Shown: in pieces, positions 44,674 through 51,819 of the stretch
Numbering within the stretch: the first letter of the stretch is position 1
Layout of the letters: each line of letters begins with the position of its first letter
Source: Nonomuraea turkmeniaca
Lineage (GTDB): Bacteria > Actinomycetota > Actinomycetes > Streptosporangiales > Streptosporangiaceae
Direction: 5' to 3'
DNA: 64,000 nucleotides
Assembly: GCF_005889735.1 (NCBI RefSeq)
Contig: NZ_VCKY01000001.1
Span: 1-64,000, forward strand
Notes under the pieces: model-generated
What the model was told of the DNA's origin: nothing
Database searches by the model: none
The model's input: only the letters and a program-made list of their open reading frames with translations
Position numbers and translations under genes: made by a program

Positions 44674-46088
44674 GCGGCCTCCCCGAACTGGGCGACCATG
44701 GCGCGGATGTCGGTGTCGGAGACGTAGGCGGCGCGGACCCGGATCGGTTCGGGTGAGGTCTCCAGTCGCATGTAGGCGACGCCGGCCCCTTGCTCGGGGA
44801 TGGGTGAGATGTGGTCGGCGAGTGCACCCCGGTCGCGTGCGCCGTCGCCGAGGACCATGTCCACCTGTTCGGACTCGTCGAGCCGGAGGGCGATCTTGTC
44901 GGGGAACAGGTTGCGGATGTTCATGACCTCCTTGCGCGGGTCCTGGAGAGCCGCCATGACGCCGACGCCGACCGAGCGGCCTTGGGTGGCAAGGGTGGCC
45001 AGCGCGGCGGAGATGCGCTGCCGGAGTTGCTTGTCGGGCTGGTACGCGGTCAGGAACGCGACCTCATCGACGAGCACCAGGACGAACGGATCGTCGATCG
45101 TCGGGACGTGGGAGCGCTGGAGCCCGGCGAAGCGGGCCGCCCGCTTCTGCATGACGCTGACCGCCTCGTCGAGGAGATCGGCGCAGTCGGCGGGATCGGC
45201 GGCATAGCGGCCCTGGAACAATTCCCGTCCGAAGGACAGCTCCATCAGCTTGGGATCCAGCGCCCAGACTTGGGCCAGGCCCGCGCGGATGGCGGGAAGC
45301 AAACCGCGGATTGTGTCCCACAGGAACGAGCCCTTACCGGCCCCGGTCGCCCCCGCGATCAGGACGTGGGTGCCGTGCACCTTGAGCCGGAGTGGTCGGC
45401 CGTCTTCCTGCTTGCCGATCTCGACCGGCCCCACGGTCGGTTCGTCGGGAACGGGTAGCGCTGGGATCGGCGTGGCCAGGGGATCGCGGCGCGGGAAGAT
45501 GAGCAGGAGCCTGCCGCCCTTGATCAGCGCGACACGACAGGACGTAGTACCGAAGCCGTGGGCCAGGTTCTCGATACGGTCGGACCAGTCCTTGACCGCC
45601 TGGCCGCGCAGCATGCGCACGGTGATGCGGTCGGCCCAGCCGTCGCACTGGACGCGGACGAGCCAGGGCAGGTAGGTGCGTCCATAGACCCGCTTGCCGA
45701 GACCGGAGACGTCCATGACGGACTGCCAGTGACGGCGGTAGACCGACATGAGCCGCCACCAGGCCAGCAGTCGCCAGCCGACGAGGCGGGCGAAGGACGG
45801 CCGGTCGATGAAGGCCCAGGAGAGCAGGCTCAGCGTGACGATCCCGAACAGGGACGCCGCCAGCGGCCAGCCGTACTGGTACCAGGTGAAGCCGAGCATA
45901 GCCGGGACGGCCGTCGCCACTGGGTGCCGCCAAATCGTCCGGACCAGGGCGACGAGGAAGCGGTACAGGTAGATGACCAGGGTGATGATGGCGGGTGTGC
46001 GGACGACGGCCGGTTGGAAGACGACGGCGGTGTCCGGGGTGGTGGTGACCAGGTTGCGCGCCTCGTCACCAGGAAGCCTCTTGAACAT
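44670..46088 (-). CDS. FtsK/SpoIIIE-type DNA translocase (TraB/TraSA-like transfer protein)
   Basis: 472 residues. Two membrane helices near the N-terminus (about 37-55 and 65-100), then a P-loop ATPase: Walker A GATGAGKGSF near 257, Walker B LVLVDEVAF near 338. The FtsK-like motor is the single protein needed for conjugative transfer of AICEs as double-stranded DNA between mycelia. The C-terminus contains the winged-helix-like region that in TraB binds clt repeats; such repeats were not identified here. Upstream gap of 82 bases to the next gene. Confidence 0.93.
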   Translation of the reverse strand: MFKRLPGDEARNLVTTTPDTAVVFQPAVVRTPAIITLVIYLYRFLVALVRTIWRHPVATAVPAMLGFTWYQYGWPLAASLFGIVTLSLLSWAFIDRPSFARLVGWRLLAWWRLMSVYRRHWQSVMDVSGLGKRVYGRTYLPWLVRVQCDGWADRITVRMLRGQAVKDWSDRIENLAHGFGTTSCRVALIKGGRLLLIFPRRDPLATPIPALPVPDEPTVGPVEIGKQEDGRPLRLKVHGTHVLIAGATGAGKGSFLWDTIRGLLPAIRAGLAQVWALDPKLMELSFGRELFQGRYAADPADCADLLDEAVSVMQKRAARFAGLQRSHVPTIDDPFVLVLVDEVAFLTAYQPDKQLRQRISAALATLATQGRSVGVGVMAALQDPRKEVMNIRNLFPDKIALRLDESEQVDMVLGDGARDRGALADHISPIPEQGAGVAYMRLETSPEPIRVRAAYVSDTDIRAMVAQFGEAA

Positions 46089-46170
46089 TAGGCTGGAAAC
46101 CTCTCGTGATTCGCGTCAGGGGAGATGAGGGGCCGCCGGAAGGACCAGTTCCAGCGGCCCCGCTTGCTTG

Positions 46171-46485
46171 TCAGGCCGCCGACTCGGCCGCATCCTGGGG
46201 CGACTGTTCGGCGTACAGGCACTCGCAGTCGGCCAGGTAGCGGGCGGCGGCGTTGAAGATCTGGCGGGCGAGGTCCAGGTCGGCGTCGGTGACCGGCCCG
46301 GCCCCGGTGGTGGAGATGTGCACGTTGGCCTCCGAGGAGCGGAGCTCCAGGTACGGGCGCGGGTTGCTGAGCAACATCCCGGCGCTGACCTTCAGGTGCG
46401 GCGTGTGGAAGGAGACCCCCACGTACGGCGTGGACTCGGGCATCATGGACAAGGTGACGTAGGTGTAGGGACGGTGTTCGCTCAT
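46171..46485 (-). CDS. AICE small protein of unknown function
   Basis: 104 residues, from ATG 46485, which overlaps the pra stop (ATGA). It is acidic, with an HTPHLKVSAGMLLSNPRPYLELRSSEANV beta pattern and an Ala-rich, DCECLYAEQ C-terminus. No known domain. Conserved position between pra and tra in AICEs of this type suggests a transfer or copy-control accessory. Confidence 0.7.
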   Translation of the reverse strand: MSEHRPYTYVTLSMMPESTPYVGVSFHTPHLKVSAGMLLSNPRPYLELRSSEANVHISTTGAGPVTDADLDLARQIFNAAARYLADCECLYAEQSPQDAAESAA

Positions 46486-46898
46486 GCGGCGGCCTCCTTG
46501 CTGTTGTTGGTGGACTTGACGTTGGTGCGGGGCGCGAGTATCTGCCGCGCCTTGATGGAGTAGGCGAGTCGCCCGGAGCCGTTGACGTACGGGGTGACGG
46601 TCAGTCCGTCGAACTCGACCGGTGTGAACGGCAGCCCCGCGACGGGAGCCGGGGCGACCGGCTGGGTGGGGCTGAGGATCTTGACGGCCACGGTCTTCTG
46701 GGCCGCCTTGAGCGTCGGGTCGGCGTCCATGACGGGGATCTGCCAGACGGGTTCGCCCGTCTGCTTGTCCCGCGCCTGGACGAACCTGCCGTTCGTGGAG
46801 GCCTCGAAGTCCTTGACCGGCTCGACCTCCCCGACGGTGTAGCAGCCGTGCGGGAAGACCTGGGCGAACGTCACGGGGATGGGTCCCTGCATTGCCAT
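46482..46898 (-). CDS. pra: Pra-like activator of AICE replication, integration and excision
   Basis: 138 residues starting MAMQGPIPVTFAQVFPHGCY. The VEPVKDFEASTNGRFVQARD and VDADPTLKAA-type blocks match Pra-annotated proteins of pSAM2-like elements, which activate int-xis-rep expression. Under KorSA repression in pSAM2. Two inverted operator-like motifs lie 35-90 bases upstream. Confidence 0.75.
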   Translation of the reverse strand: MAMQGPIPVTFAQVFPHGCYTVGEVEPVKDFEASTNGRFVQARDKQTGEPVWQIPVMDADPTLKAAQKTVAVKILSPTQPVAPAPVAGLPFTPVEFDGLTVTPYVNGSGRLAYSIKARQILAPRTNVKSTNNSKEAAA

Positions 46899-46932
46899 GT
46901 TGAATCACTTCTCCTCTTGGGCGGTCAGCCAT

Positions 46933-46988
46933 CTTGACTGACCAAGTTGTAAGCCCATTAAGCACAAAGCCCACTTGGCCAGTCAAGT
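46933..46988. promoter_or_regulatory. Pair of inverted KorSA-type operators upstream of pra
   Basis: CTTGACTGACCAAGT at 46933-46947 and ACTTGGCCAGTCAAGT at 46973-46988 are inverted copies. Each is itself an ACTTG-N6-CAAGT near-palindrome. A wider stem (AAGCCCACTTGG 46967-46978 with CCAAGCGGGCTT 46992-47003) may terminate the gntR transcript. Confidence 0.6.
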
Positions 46989-47026
46989 GCACCAAGCGGG
47001 CTTCGTAAGAGAAGTTGGAACTCCAG

Positions 47027-47758
47027 CTACCGAATTGGGTAGGCATCCTCCAATTCGTGCCGGTCACCAGGCAGAACAGACTCCACCACCACCCACGGCT
47101 TACCGGTCGCGTCGCACGCAACGGCGTAGACGACGAGCAGCGCAGCCGAACTCTTGACCCCCAGGAGCGAGCACTCCTCCTTGGTCGGATTGCGCGCGGT
47201 GACGTGCTCGATGATGTGATCCAACGAAGCGCCGGCCACGCTCTCCACGTAGCGGCGAACGCCCTGCTTCAACTCCTCCGACTCGGCCAGCGCCGTACCT
47301 TGCGCCGCCTCAATCGCCAGCCAGGTGGAAGAGATCTCGGTCGGCTCGCCGTCGTGCTCGGTGAGTGATCGCCGCAGTATGACCGGCGACTTGGGCTTGA
47401 GCCCCAGATACGAGGCGATCCGGTTGGGTGCCTCGACCTCTCCGGTCACCAGCAAGCGGCTGGAGACCTGGGCTTCCTTGCGGTCGAGGAGTTCGCGTCC
47501 GGCCCGTGCCTGCTGACCGGTGGGGATGGCCGGGCGCCCGCGCACGAACCGGCCCTTGCCTTGGTGGGTGACGATCCAGCCCTGATCGCGCAGTACACCG
47601 AGGGCCTTGACGACGGTCGGGCGCGCCATCGCGAATTCGGCCATGAGCTGGTGTTCACTGGGCAGCGGGGAGCCGGGCGGATACTCGCCCGAGTCGATGC
47701 GCCGCTCAAGTTCCGCGATCAGTTGCGCGTACTTCGGGGGCGTGTACTCAAATGACAT
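47027..47758 (-). CDS. korSA: GntR-family regulator (KorSA-type AICE repressor)
   Basis: 243 residues. Winged helix about 8-75 (YAQLIAELERRIDSGEYPPGSPLPSEHQLMAEFAMARPTVVKALGVL), then a UTRA ligand-binding domain (about 95-240). KorSA of pSAM2 represses pra and is a kor-type protein that neutralises the kill function of tra. Operators found upstream of pra and a similar half-degenerate site before its own start support the name. ATG 47758 follows GTGGAG. Confidence 0.85.
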   Translation of the reverse strand: MSFEYTPPKYAQLIAELERRIDSGEYPPGSPLPSEHQLMAEFAMARPTVVKALGVLRDQGWIVTHQGKGRFVRGRPAIPTGQQARAGRELLDRKEAQVSSRLLVTGEVEAPNRIASYLGLKPKSPVILRRSLTEHDGEPTEISSTWLAIEAAQGTALAESEELKQGVRRYVESVAGASLDHIIEHVTARNPTKEECSLLGVKSSAALLVVYAVACDATGKPWVVVESVLPGDRHELEDAYPIR

Positions 47759-47778
47759 CAGGGCTCCACATTCAACAT

Positions 47779-47798
47779 GCCTGTCTAGCCAAGCAGGC
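47779..47798. promoter_or_regulatory. Possible autoregulatory operator of the GntR gene
   Basis: Arms GCCTG (47779-47783) and CAGGC (47794-47798) frame a core that matches the pra operators at about 10 of 15 positions (TCTAGCCAAG). It is 20-40 bases upstream of the ATG. Confidence 0.35.
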
Positions 47799-47906
47799 TA
47801 TCAGCGCATGCTGCTTAGGCAATCCCTTCTAGCGACAGATGGGCGTACCCCTGGTACGACGACGGCGCGGCCCCCACATTCAGGGAACCACGCCGTCAAG
47901 GGACAC

Positions 47907-48140
47907 CTACACCGTCTGACCTTGCAGCAGGGTGCGCCAGACCTCGGCAGCCTTGTTGTACGACCACCGATGAGTCTCGTAGATCGTCTCCCCGCCGTCA
48001 CCGTCATATTCCGTCCGGCGGATGTACGACTGACCACCCAGGCGACGCAGCTCGTACACGGTTGACCGGCAGTGGCACGACCAGGCCACCACCCGGGCAC
48101 GGTCTTCAGGCTTCGCAGCCTGGCGCCAGACCAACTGCAT
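47907..48140 (-). CDS. AICE hypothetical protein, 77 aa
   Basis: From ATG 48140 (MQLVWRQAAKPEDRARVVAWS), directly after GGAGGGG. Contains CHCRSTVYELRRLGGQSYIRRTEY and a tail with ETHRWSYNKAAEVWRTLL. No known domain, but this gene type recurs in the left or right halves of Streptomyces AICEs. The frame is open further upstream, unsupported. Confidence 0.7.
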   Translation of the reverse strand: MQLVWRQAAKPEDRARVVAWSCHCRSTVYELRRLGGQSYIRRTEYDGDGGETIYETHRWSYNKAAEVWRTLLQGQTV

Positions 48141-48196
48141 GTGCCCCTCCTGAACCTTGCTGACGTGTGGACTGATGCAGTCCGTGATGATCTCCA

Positions 48197-48373
48197 CTAC
48201 GTGGCCCGCTTTCTGCCGACTCCGGAACACTCGAAGCAGGTCACCTGCACAAGCTCGACCGCCGTCCCGTCAAGACGGCGTAGCGCCTCGGCACGGCTCT
48301 TGCGCACCCAACGCCACCCCTGGGCCCGACAGGCCCGGCACCTCTCACTTGTCGGTTGATCGCTCCGAGTCAT
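48197..48373 (-). CDS. Zinc-ribbon small protein (DnaJ-like Cys pattern)
   Basis: 58 residues from ATG 48373. CRACRAQGW and CFECSGVG give a CxxCxxxG ... CxxCxGxG pair, like a DnaJ zinc ribbon. It starts divergent from the XRE-TPR gene, with 144 bases between start codons and a TATCCC/GGGATA palindrome there. Function unknown, probably binds nucleic acid or protein. Confidence 0.65.
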   Translation of the reverse strand: MTRSDQPTSERCRACRAQGWRWVRKSRAEALRRLDGTAVELVQVTCFECSGVGRKRAT

Positions 48374-48441
48374 GGGACAAGCGTCTTCACCTGCGGCAAG
48401 GCAACCCATCCCGAGCCGGAATCCTCGGACGGGATCAGCAA

Positions 48442-48458
48442 TATCCCTTGACGGGATA
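48442..48458. promoter_or_regulatory. Palindromic operator between divergent zinc-ribbon and XRE genes
   Basis: TATCCC (48442-48447), spacer TTGAC, GGGATA (48453-48458); another GGGAT sits at 48431-48435. The spacer supplies a -35-like TTGACG. Likely bound by the XRE protein. Confidence 0.45.
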
Positions 48459-48516
48459 ACCACGAACCGTGAGCGTTGAGTTACCGGCAGTCCAAGGACG
48501 CAAGGGGAAACGGCAC

Positions 48517-49989
48517 ATGCCCGCAGACGGGGCCGAACCGGTCGTCATACCAGCCGACCTGTGGCAACGCCCCGACATGCACACCGCCCTCACAAATCGC
48601 GACATCGGCCACCTCTTCCGGCTCGTCCGCCAGTACGCAGGCATCAGCCAAACCCGCATTGGCGTCGCAGTGGGCTTCAGCCAGGGCAAAGTCAGCGAGT
48701 ACATGCAAGGCAAGGCCCAAGTCACCGCACTCGACGTCTTCGAGCGCATCGCCGACGGCCTGCACATGCCCGACCCCGCCCGCATGCTCCTCGGCCTCGC
48801 CCCACGCATCCTCACCGGCGTGACCTTCCCGCCCACACCCATCCCGCCACGGGATGGAACACCAGCAAGCAGCCTTCTTAGCGTGGAACAAGTAGTCATC
48901 GGCTCGCGCCAGCCCGACGACACTTGCGACGTTGACATGCTGACGCTGGCCTGGATCGTGGGAAGGCTAGATGGCCACATGGACCGCCGAACAATGCTGC
49001 TCATCGCAGCAGGACTGACCGCCGAAAGCGCCACCTCCATCGCCAACCCCTGGGAGCGCCTCACTCTCGCCCTCTCCGGCACCCGTGCCGACCAAGAGGA
49101 CACGGTCGAACGCTTCGAAGCCCGAACCATCGGCTTCCACCGCCTCGAAGAGACCATGCCCGCCCGCAGCCTCTACCAGGGCCTCACCGCACACCTCAAC
49201 GAGCTGAGCACTCTCCTCCAAGCCGGGCTTCCGGACCGCCTCCGCCGCCGGCTAGCCGCCACCACCGGCGAAGCCGCTGTCCTGGCCTCCTGGATCGCCT
49301 GGGAGATCAAGCAACCCGGACAGTCCGCCGCATTCGACCGCATCGCCACCTTGGCGGCGCAGGAGAGCGGGCACCCAATCATCCAAGCCTGCGCCTACGC
49401 CTACCGCTCCTATGCCGTCCGAGGCGCTCCCGCCGTCCAGAACATCCGCCTCGCCCAGCAGCACCTACCGGCCCTGGGCGACAACGCCACTCGCGCGTGG
49501 CTGCTGGCTCGCGAAGCCGAAGAACTCGCCAACCTCGGCGACCGTCAGGCGCTCGTCCGCCTGGAACAGGCAAGGGACGCGTACGGCGAAGCACGTCCCC
49601 AGCGCGAACGGGCCTGGACCCGCTTCTTGGACCCTGGCCGGATGGCCGCCTACCGGCTCTCGACGTACGTCAACCTCGGCGACGAACACCGCGTCATCGA
49701 CGAAGGCCAAGCCGCCCTCAATGCCCTCTCGCACGAGACCGACCACAAGAAGATCGCCGCCGTCCACGCCGACATTGCCGCCGCTCAACTCCGCATCGGT
49801 GACCTTAACGAAGGCATCGCCAACGGACGCCTGGCTCTGGAAACCGCCCAGCGCACCGAATCCCGCTGGGCCTTCCAACAACTCGCCGGAGTAGAGAACG
49901 CCCTCACCGGCAAGCGCGACACCTCAGCCCGTGAACTGCTGGCCGCCATCAACTCGGCGCACCGAAGCTTGAGCCAACCGTCTGCGTGA
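48517..49989 (+). CDS. XRE-family regulator with TPR-like C-terminal region
   Basis: 490 residues from ATG 48517 (AGGGGAA eight bases upstream); GTG 48469 is an alternative start. Helix-turn-helix about 30-90 (GHLFRLVRQYAGISQTRIGVAVGFSQGKVSEYMQG). From about 220 to the end, repeated helix pairs with TPR spacing (e.g. AYAYRSYAVRG, ALVRLEQARDAYGEA, AALNALSHETDHKKIAAVHADIAAAQLRIG). This is the classic layout of Streptomyces-type XRE-TPR regulators, some of which respond to peptides. Only plus-strand gene of the AICE. Confidence 0.88.
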   Translation: MPADGAEPVVIPADLWQRPDMHTALTNRDIGHLFRLVRQYAGISQTRIGVAVGFSQGKVSEYMQGKAQVTALDVFERIADGLHMPDPARMLLGLAPRILTGVTFPPTPIPPRDGTPASSLLSVEQVVIGSRQPDDTCDVDMLTLAWIVGRLDGHMDRRTMLLIAAGLTAESATSIANPWERLTLALSGTRADQEDTVERFEARTIGFHRLEETMPARSLYQGLTAHLNELSTLLQAGLPDRLRRRLAATTGEAAVLASWIAWEIKQPGQSAAFDRIATLAAQESGHPIIQACAYAYRSYAVRGAPAVQNIRLAQQHLPALGDNATRAWLLAREAEELANLGDRQALVRLEQARDAYGEARPQRERAWTRFLDPGRMAAYRLSTYVNLGDEHRVIDEGQAALNALSHETDHKKIAAVHADIAAAQLRIGDLNEGIANGRLALETAQRTESRWAFQQLAGVENALTGKRDTSARELLAAINSAHRSLSQPSA

Positions 49990-50041
49990 TCGCATCGGGC
50001 ATGTAACCGTGCACTGCCGAATTGTTCTTGTAGGTATCAAG

Positions 50042-50129
50042 GCGGCGGCGCACGCGCCGCCGCGCGGCCCGCGCCCGCCCGCACGCTGCGCGTGCGGCCT
50101 GGGGGCCGTTCTCGCGCGCGACGCGCGCG
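50042..50129. other. Cluster of three GC-rich hairpins
   Basis: GCGGCGGCGC-AC-GCGCCGCCGC (50042-50063), CCGCACGC-TGC-GCGTGCGG (50079-50097) and CGCGCGCG-A-CGCGCGCG (50113-50129) follow one another between two convergent genes. It could be a terminator region or a replication or transfer structure. Confidence 0.7.
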
Positions 50130-50134
50130 GGCCG

Positions 50135-50485
50135 CTACACAGGACCGTCGGACTGATCCTGAACCTCATGCGGGTAGTACCCGTAGTGCCGTTGACCCCA
50201 GCGCGTGATGTAGCCCAAGCCCACCATGCACACTCCCATGACGGCGGCAAGGCCAAGGCAGAAGAGCAAGTTGAACAGCGTGAAGACGTACCGCGCTCCT
50301 AGCGCGGCACAGAGCAACGCGACGACGCCCATGAATGCCCCGAGTGCAGAGCCCATGATCAGCCCGAAGCGCACAGGATGGGCCGCAGTGAATCGCTGAC
50401 GGCGATTCGGTTTGACGCCACCGCCTAAGAATGAATCCACTCGCCAGTACCAGTCCGCAAGGAGCCTCAACAGATGCACAGACAA
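50135..50485 (-). CDS. AICE small membrane protein
   Basis: 116 residues with two membrane helices (about 40-62 and 68-92) and a polar C-terminus ending YYPHEVQDQSDGPV. It resembles small Spd-type spread proteins only in layout; the sequence is not recognised. Convergent with the XRE gene, separated by the hairpin cluster. Confidence 0.6.
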   Translation of the reverse strand: MSVHLLRLLADWYWRVDSFLGGGVKPNRRQRFTAAHPVRFGLIMGSALGAFMGVVALLCAALGARYVFTLFNLLFCLGLAAVMGVCMVGLGYITRWGQRHYGYYPHEVQDQSDGPV

Positions 50486-50614
50486 TCCCTTCCATGCCTC
50501 CGGCGGGGGCGCTCCGACTCCGGGATGATCGCCGTGCGGTACGCCGCGCCGTAGATGCTTGAGGTGGAAGCCTGATCATCCCGCCCGCCATCGACCCGGG
50601 ACAAGCCGAGCAGA

Positions 50615-50678
50615 CCAGGGCCACGGGTACCAGATCGTTCGTCCGGTGGGGCGCTCCATCTGGTACCCGTGGCCCTGG
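50615..50678. repeat. 21-bp perfect inverted repeat with nested outer arms near attR
   Basis: Arms at 50615-50635 and 50658-50678 are exact complements with a 22-base loop. Further outward pairs exist: TCGACCCG near 50591 with CGGGTCGA near 50695, and GATCATCCCG near 50574 with CGGGATGATC near 50712. A large cruciform or hairpin inside the AICE end. Confidence 0.8.
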
Positions 50679-50775
50679 CCCGCTTCCCCTGCGGGCGGGT
50701 CGACGGCAGACGGGATGATCAGGCGGGCGGGGTGTGCGCGTCGCGTGGGAAACACCAGGTGACGGGCCAATCGTC

Positions 50776-50795
50776 GTGCCATTAGCGTGCCATTA
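50776..50795 (+). repeat. Right arm-type integrase site candidates
   Basis: GTGCCATTA at 50776-50784 and 50787-50795, again with period 11 and the same orientation as the left pair, 85 bases before the attR core. Confidence 0.6.
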
Positions 50796-50880
50796 AGGGC
50801 GGGCAACAGGGGTCAGTCACGGTCACTGGCGGACTGCCTGCCGCCCAGGTCGAGACGGTTCTCTTCGAAGATCAGACCGA

Positions 50881-50923
50881 TTTGCAAGCAGGAAGTCAGG
50901 AGTTCGAATCTCCTAGGCTCCAC
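50881..50923 (+). repeat. attR: 43-bp direct repeat of the tRNA-Ala 3' part
   Basis: Exact copy of 41405-41447. Lacks the acceptor 5' half and D arm, so it is no tRNA gene. Confidence 0.95.
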
Positions 50924-51019
50924 AAGATCAGAAGGGCGATGACCAGGCTGAACGGCCTGGCAATTTCTCATTTCTATGATCTTCGCGCCGCCGATGGAAG
51001 GAATTTGGGAGGACACCAC

Positions 51020-51742
51020 CTAGGGGCGCAGGTACGGCCGCAGAAGCTCCTGCACTATCGGAAGCCTCGAAGGGCCGGTTTTGGCCCTTCGGCGCAGCGA
51101 GCCCTCCCACCGCTTTTGCAGCGCCGCCACGAGCTGCTGACGCATCGGCTCCGACACGTGCGAGTAGCGGTCCGAAATGTGCGTGGCCCTGCCCTTGATC
51201 GACGCGATGGAGTGGGCAAGTCGCTCCGCCTGCGCCACGTCCGGGATCAGGTCCTCGTCCATCCACACCTTGTGCGAGTGCTTCAGGTCATGAGGGGTCA
51301 GGCCCTCGACGACCGGTAGCCACACCTCCGCCGCCCAGTCCTCCAGTGCCTGTATGGTCTGCCTACCGCGGCGCACCACCTGGCGGCCGTCAACGTCCAG
51401 CATGATCCTGTGTCGGACTCGTGGCCCCTTCGCCACCAGCTGGCCGTCCGTCGCCGGACGGAACAGCCGGTTGGCGAAGTTGCTGCGACCCCAGTGGAAG
51501 CCGCCCGGTGGCCGGAACACATAGTCGCCCCGGTGCGTTCCGCAGTCGCACATCTTCCGGTCGACTCGCTTGAGCTGATCGGACATGAGTGCCGTCAGGA
51601 ACGGCGGGATGGGCACTGTGCCCCCGCCCTGTGCGCAGGCGTGTGCCGCGCCCAAGCCGAGCAGCAATTCAGCTCGGCGGCGGCCTTCTTGCGAGCCGGT
51701 AGGCCGTGGCCACTGATATGGCGAGTGTTCGGTCCCAGGCAA
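51020..51742 (-). pseudogene. Truncated tyrosine-recombinase integrase (C-terminal catalytic half)
   Basis: The frame ends in LTPHDLKHSHKVWMDEDLIPDV ... ISDRYSHVSEPMRQQLV, the conserved box II/III and Tyr region of long Streptomyces integrases (usually about 450 residues); the HxxR position is HDLKH with Lys, and Tyr is in DRYSH. Only about 200-240 residues remain and homology starts near 51660. Next to attR it is a relic of an earlier element at the same tRNA-Ala hot spot. Confidence 0.7.
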
Positions 51743-51819
51743 CCTGGCAGTGTCTCACCGGAGTGCGTAGGACTCAGGCCGGATCCTGCCAGGCTCCCTG
51801 TCCCTGGGACCGAACACTC
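51723..51819. repeat. 17-bp inverted repeat stem-loop
   Basis: GAGTGTTCGGTCCCAGG (51723-51739) pairs with 51803-51819, and inner arms CCTGGCAG (51743-51750) and CTGCCAGG (51786-51793) extend it. It sits exactly at the broken 5' end of the integrase relic. Confidence 0.75.

Larger units (their letters stand above)
41405..50923. mobile_element. AICE (pSAM2-like integrative and conjugative element), about 9.5 kb
   Basis: Bounded by exact 43-bp copies of the tRNA-Ala 3' part. Gene order from the left: int, xis, replication initiator, zinc-ribbon microprotein, FtsK/TraB-type translocase, small protein, pra, GntR/KorSA, two small proteins, divergent XRE-TPR regulator, small membrane protein. Actinomycete AICEs are excised, replicated by rolling circle and moved between hyphae as double-stranded DNA by one FtsK-like ATPase; all needed core functions are present and intact, so it may be mobile. 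There are no obvious cargo genes. Confidence 0.92.

Noticed and set aside
42914..44827. Extended N-terminus of the replication initiator up to 44827
   Set aside because: The upstream part is antisense-like Arg/Pro-rich sequence and overlaps the zinc-ribbon and translocase genes; ATG 44521 with ATGA overlap is the credible start.
50876..50926. Second tRNA-Ala
   Set aside because: Only the 3' 43 bases are present, so this is the attR copy and not a tRNA gene.
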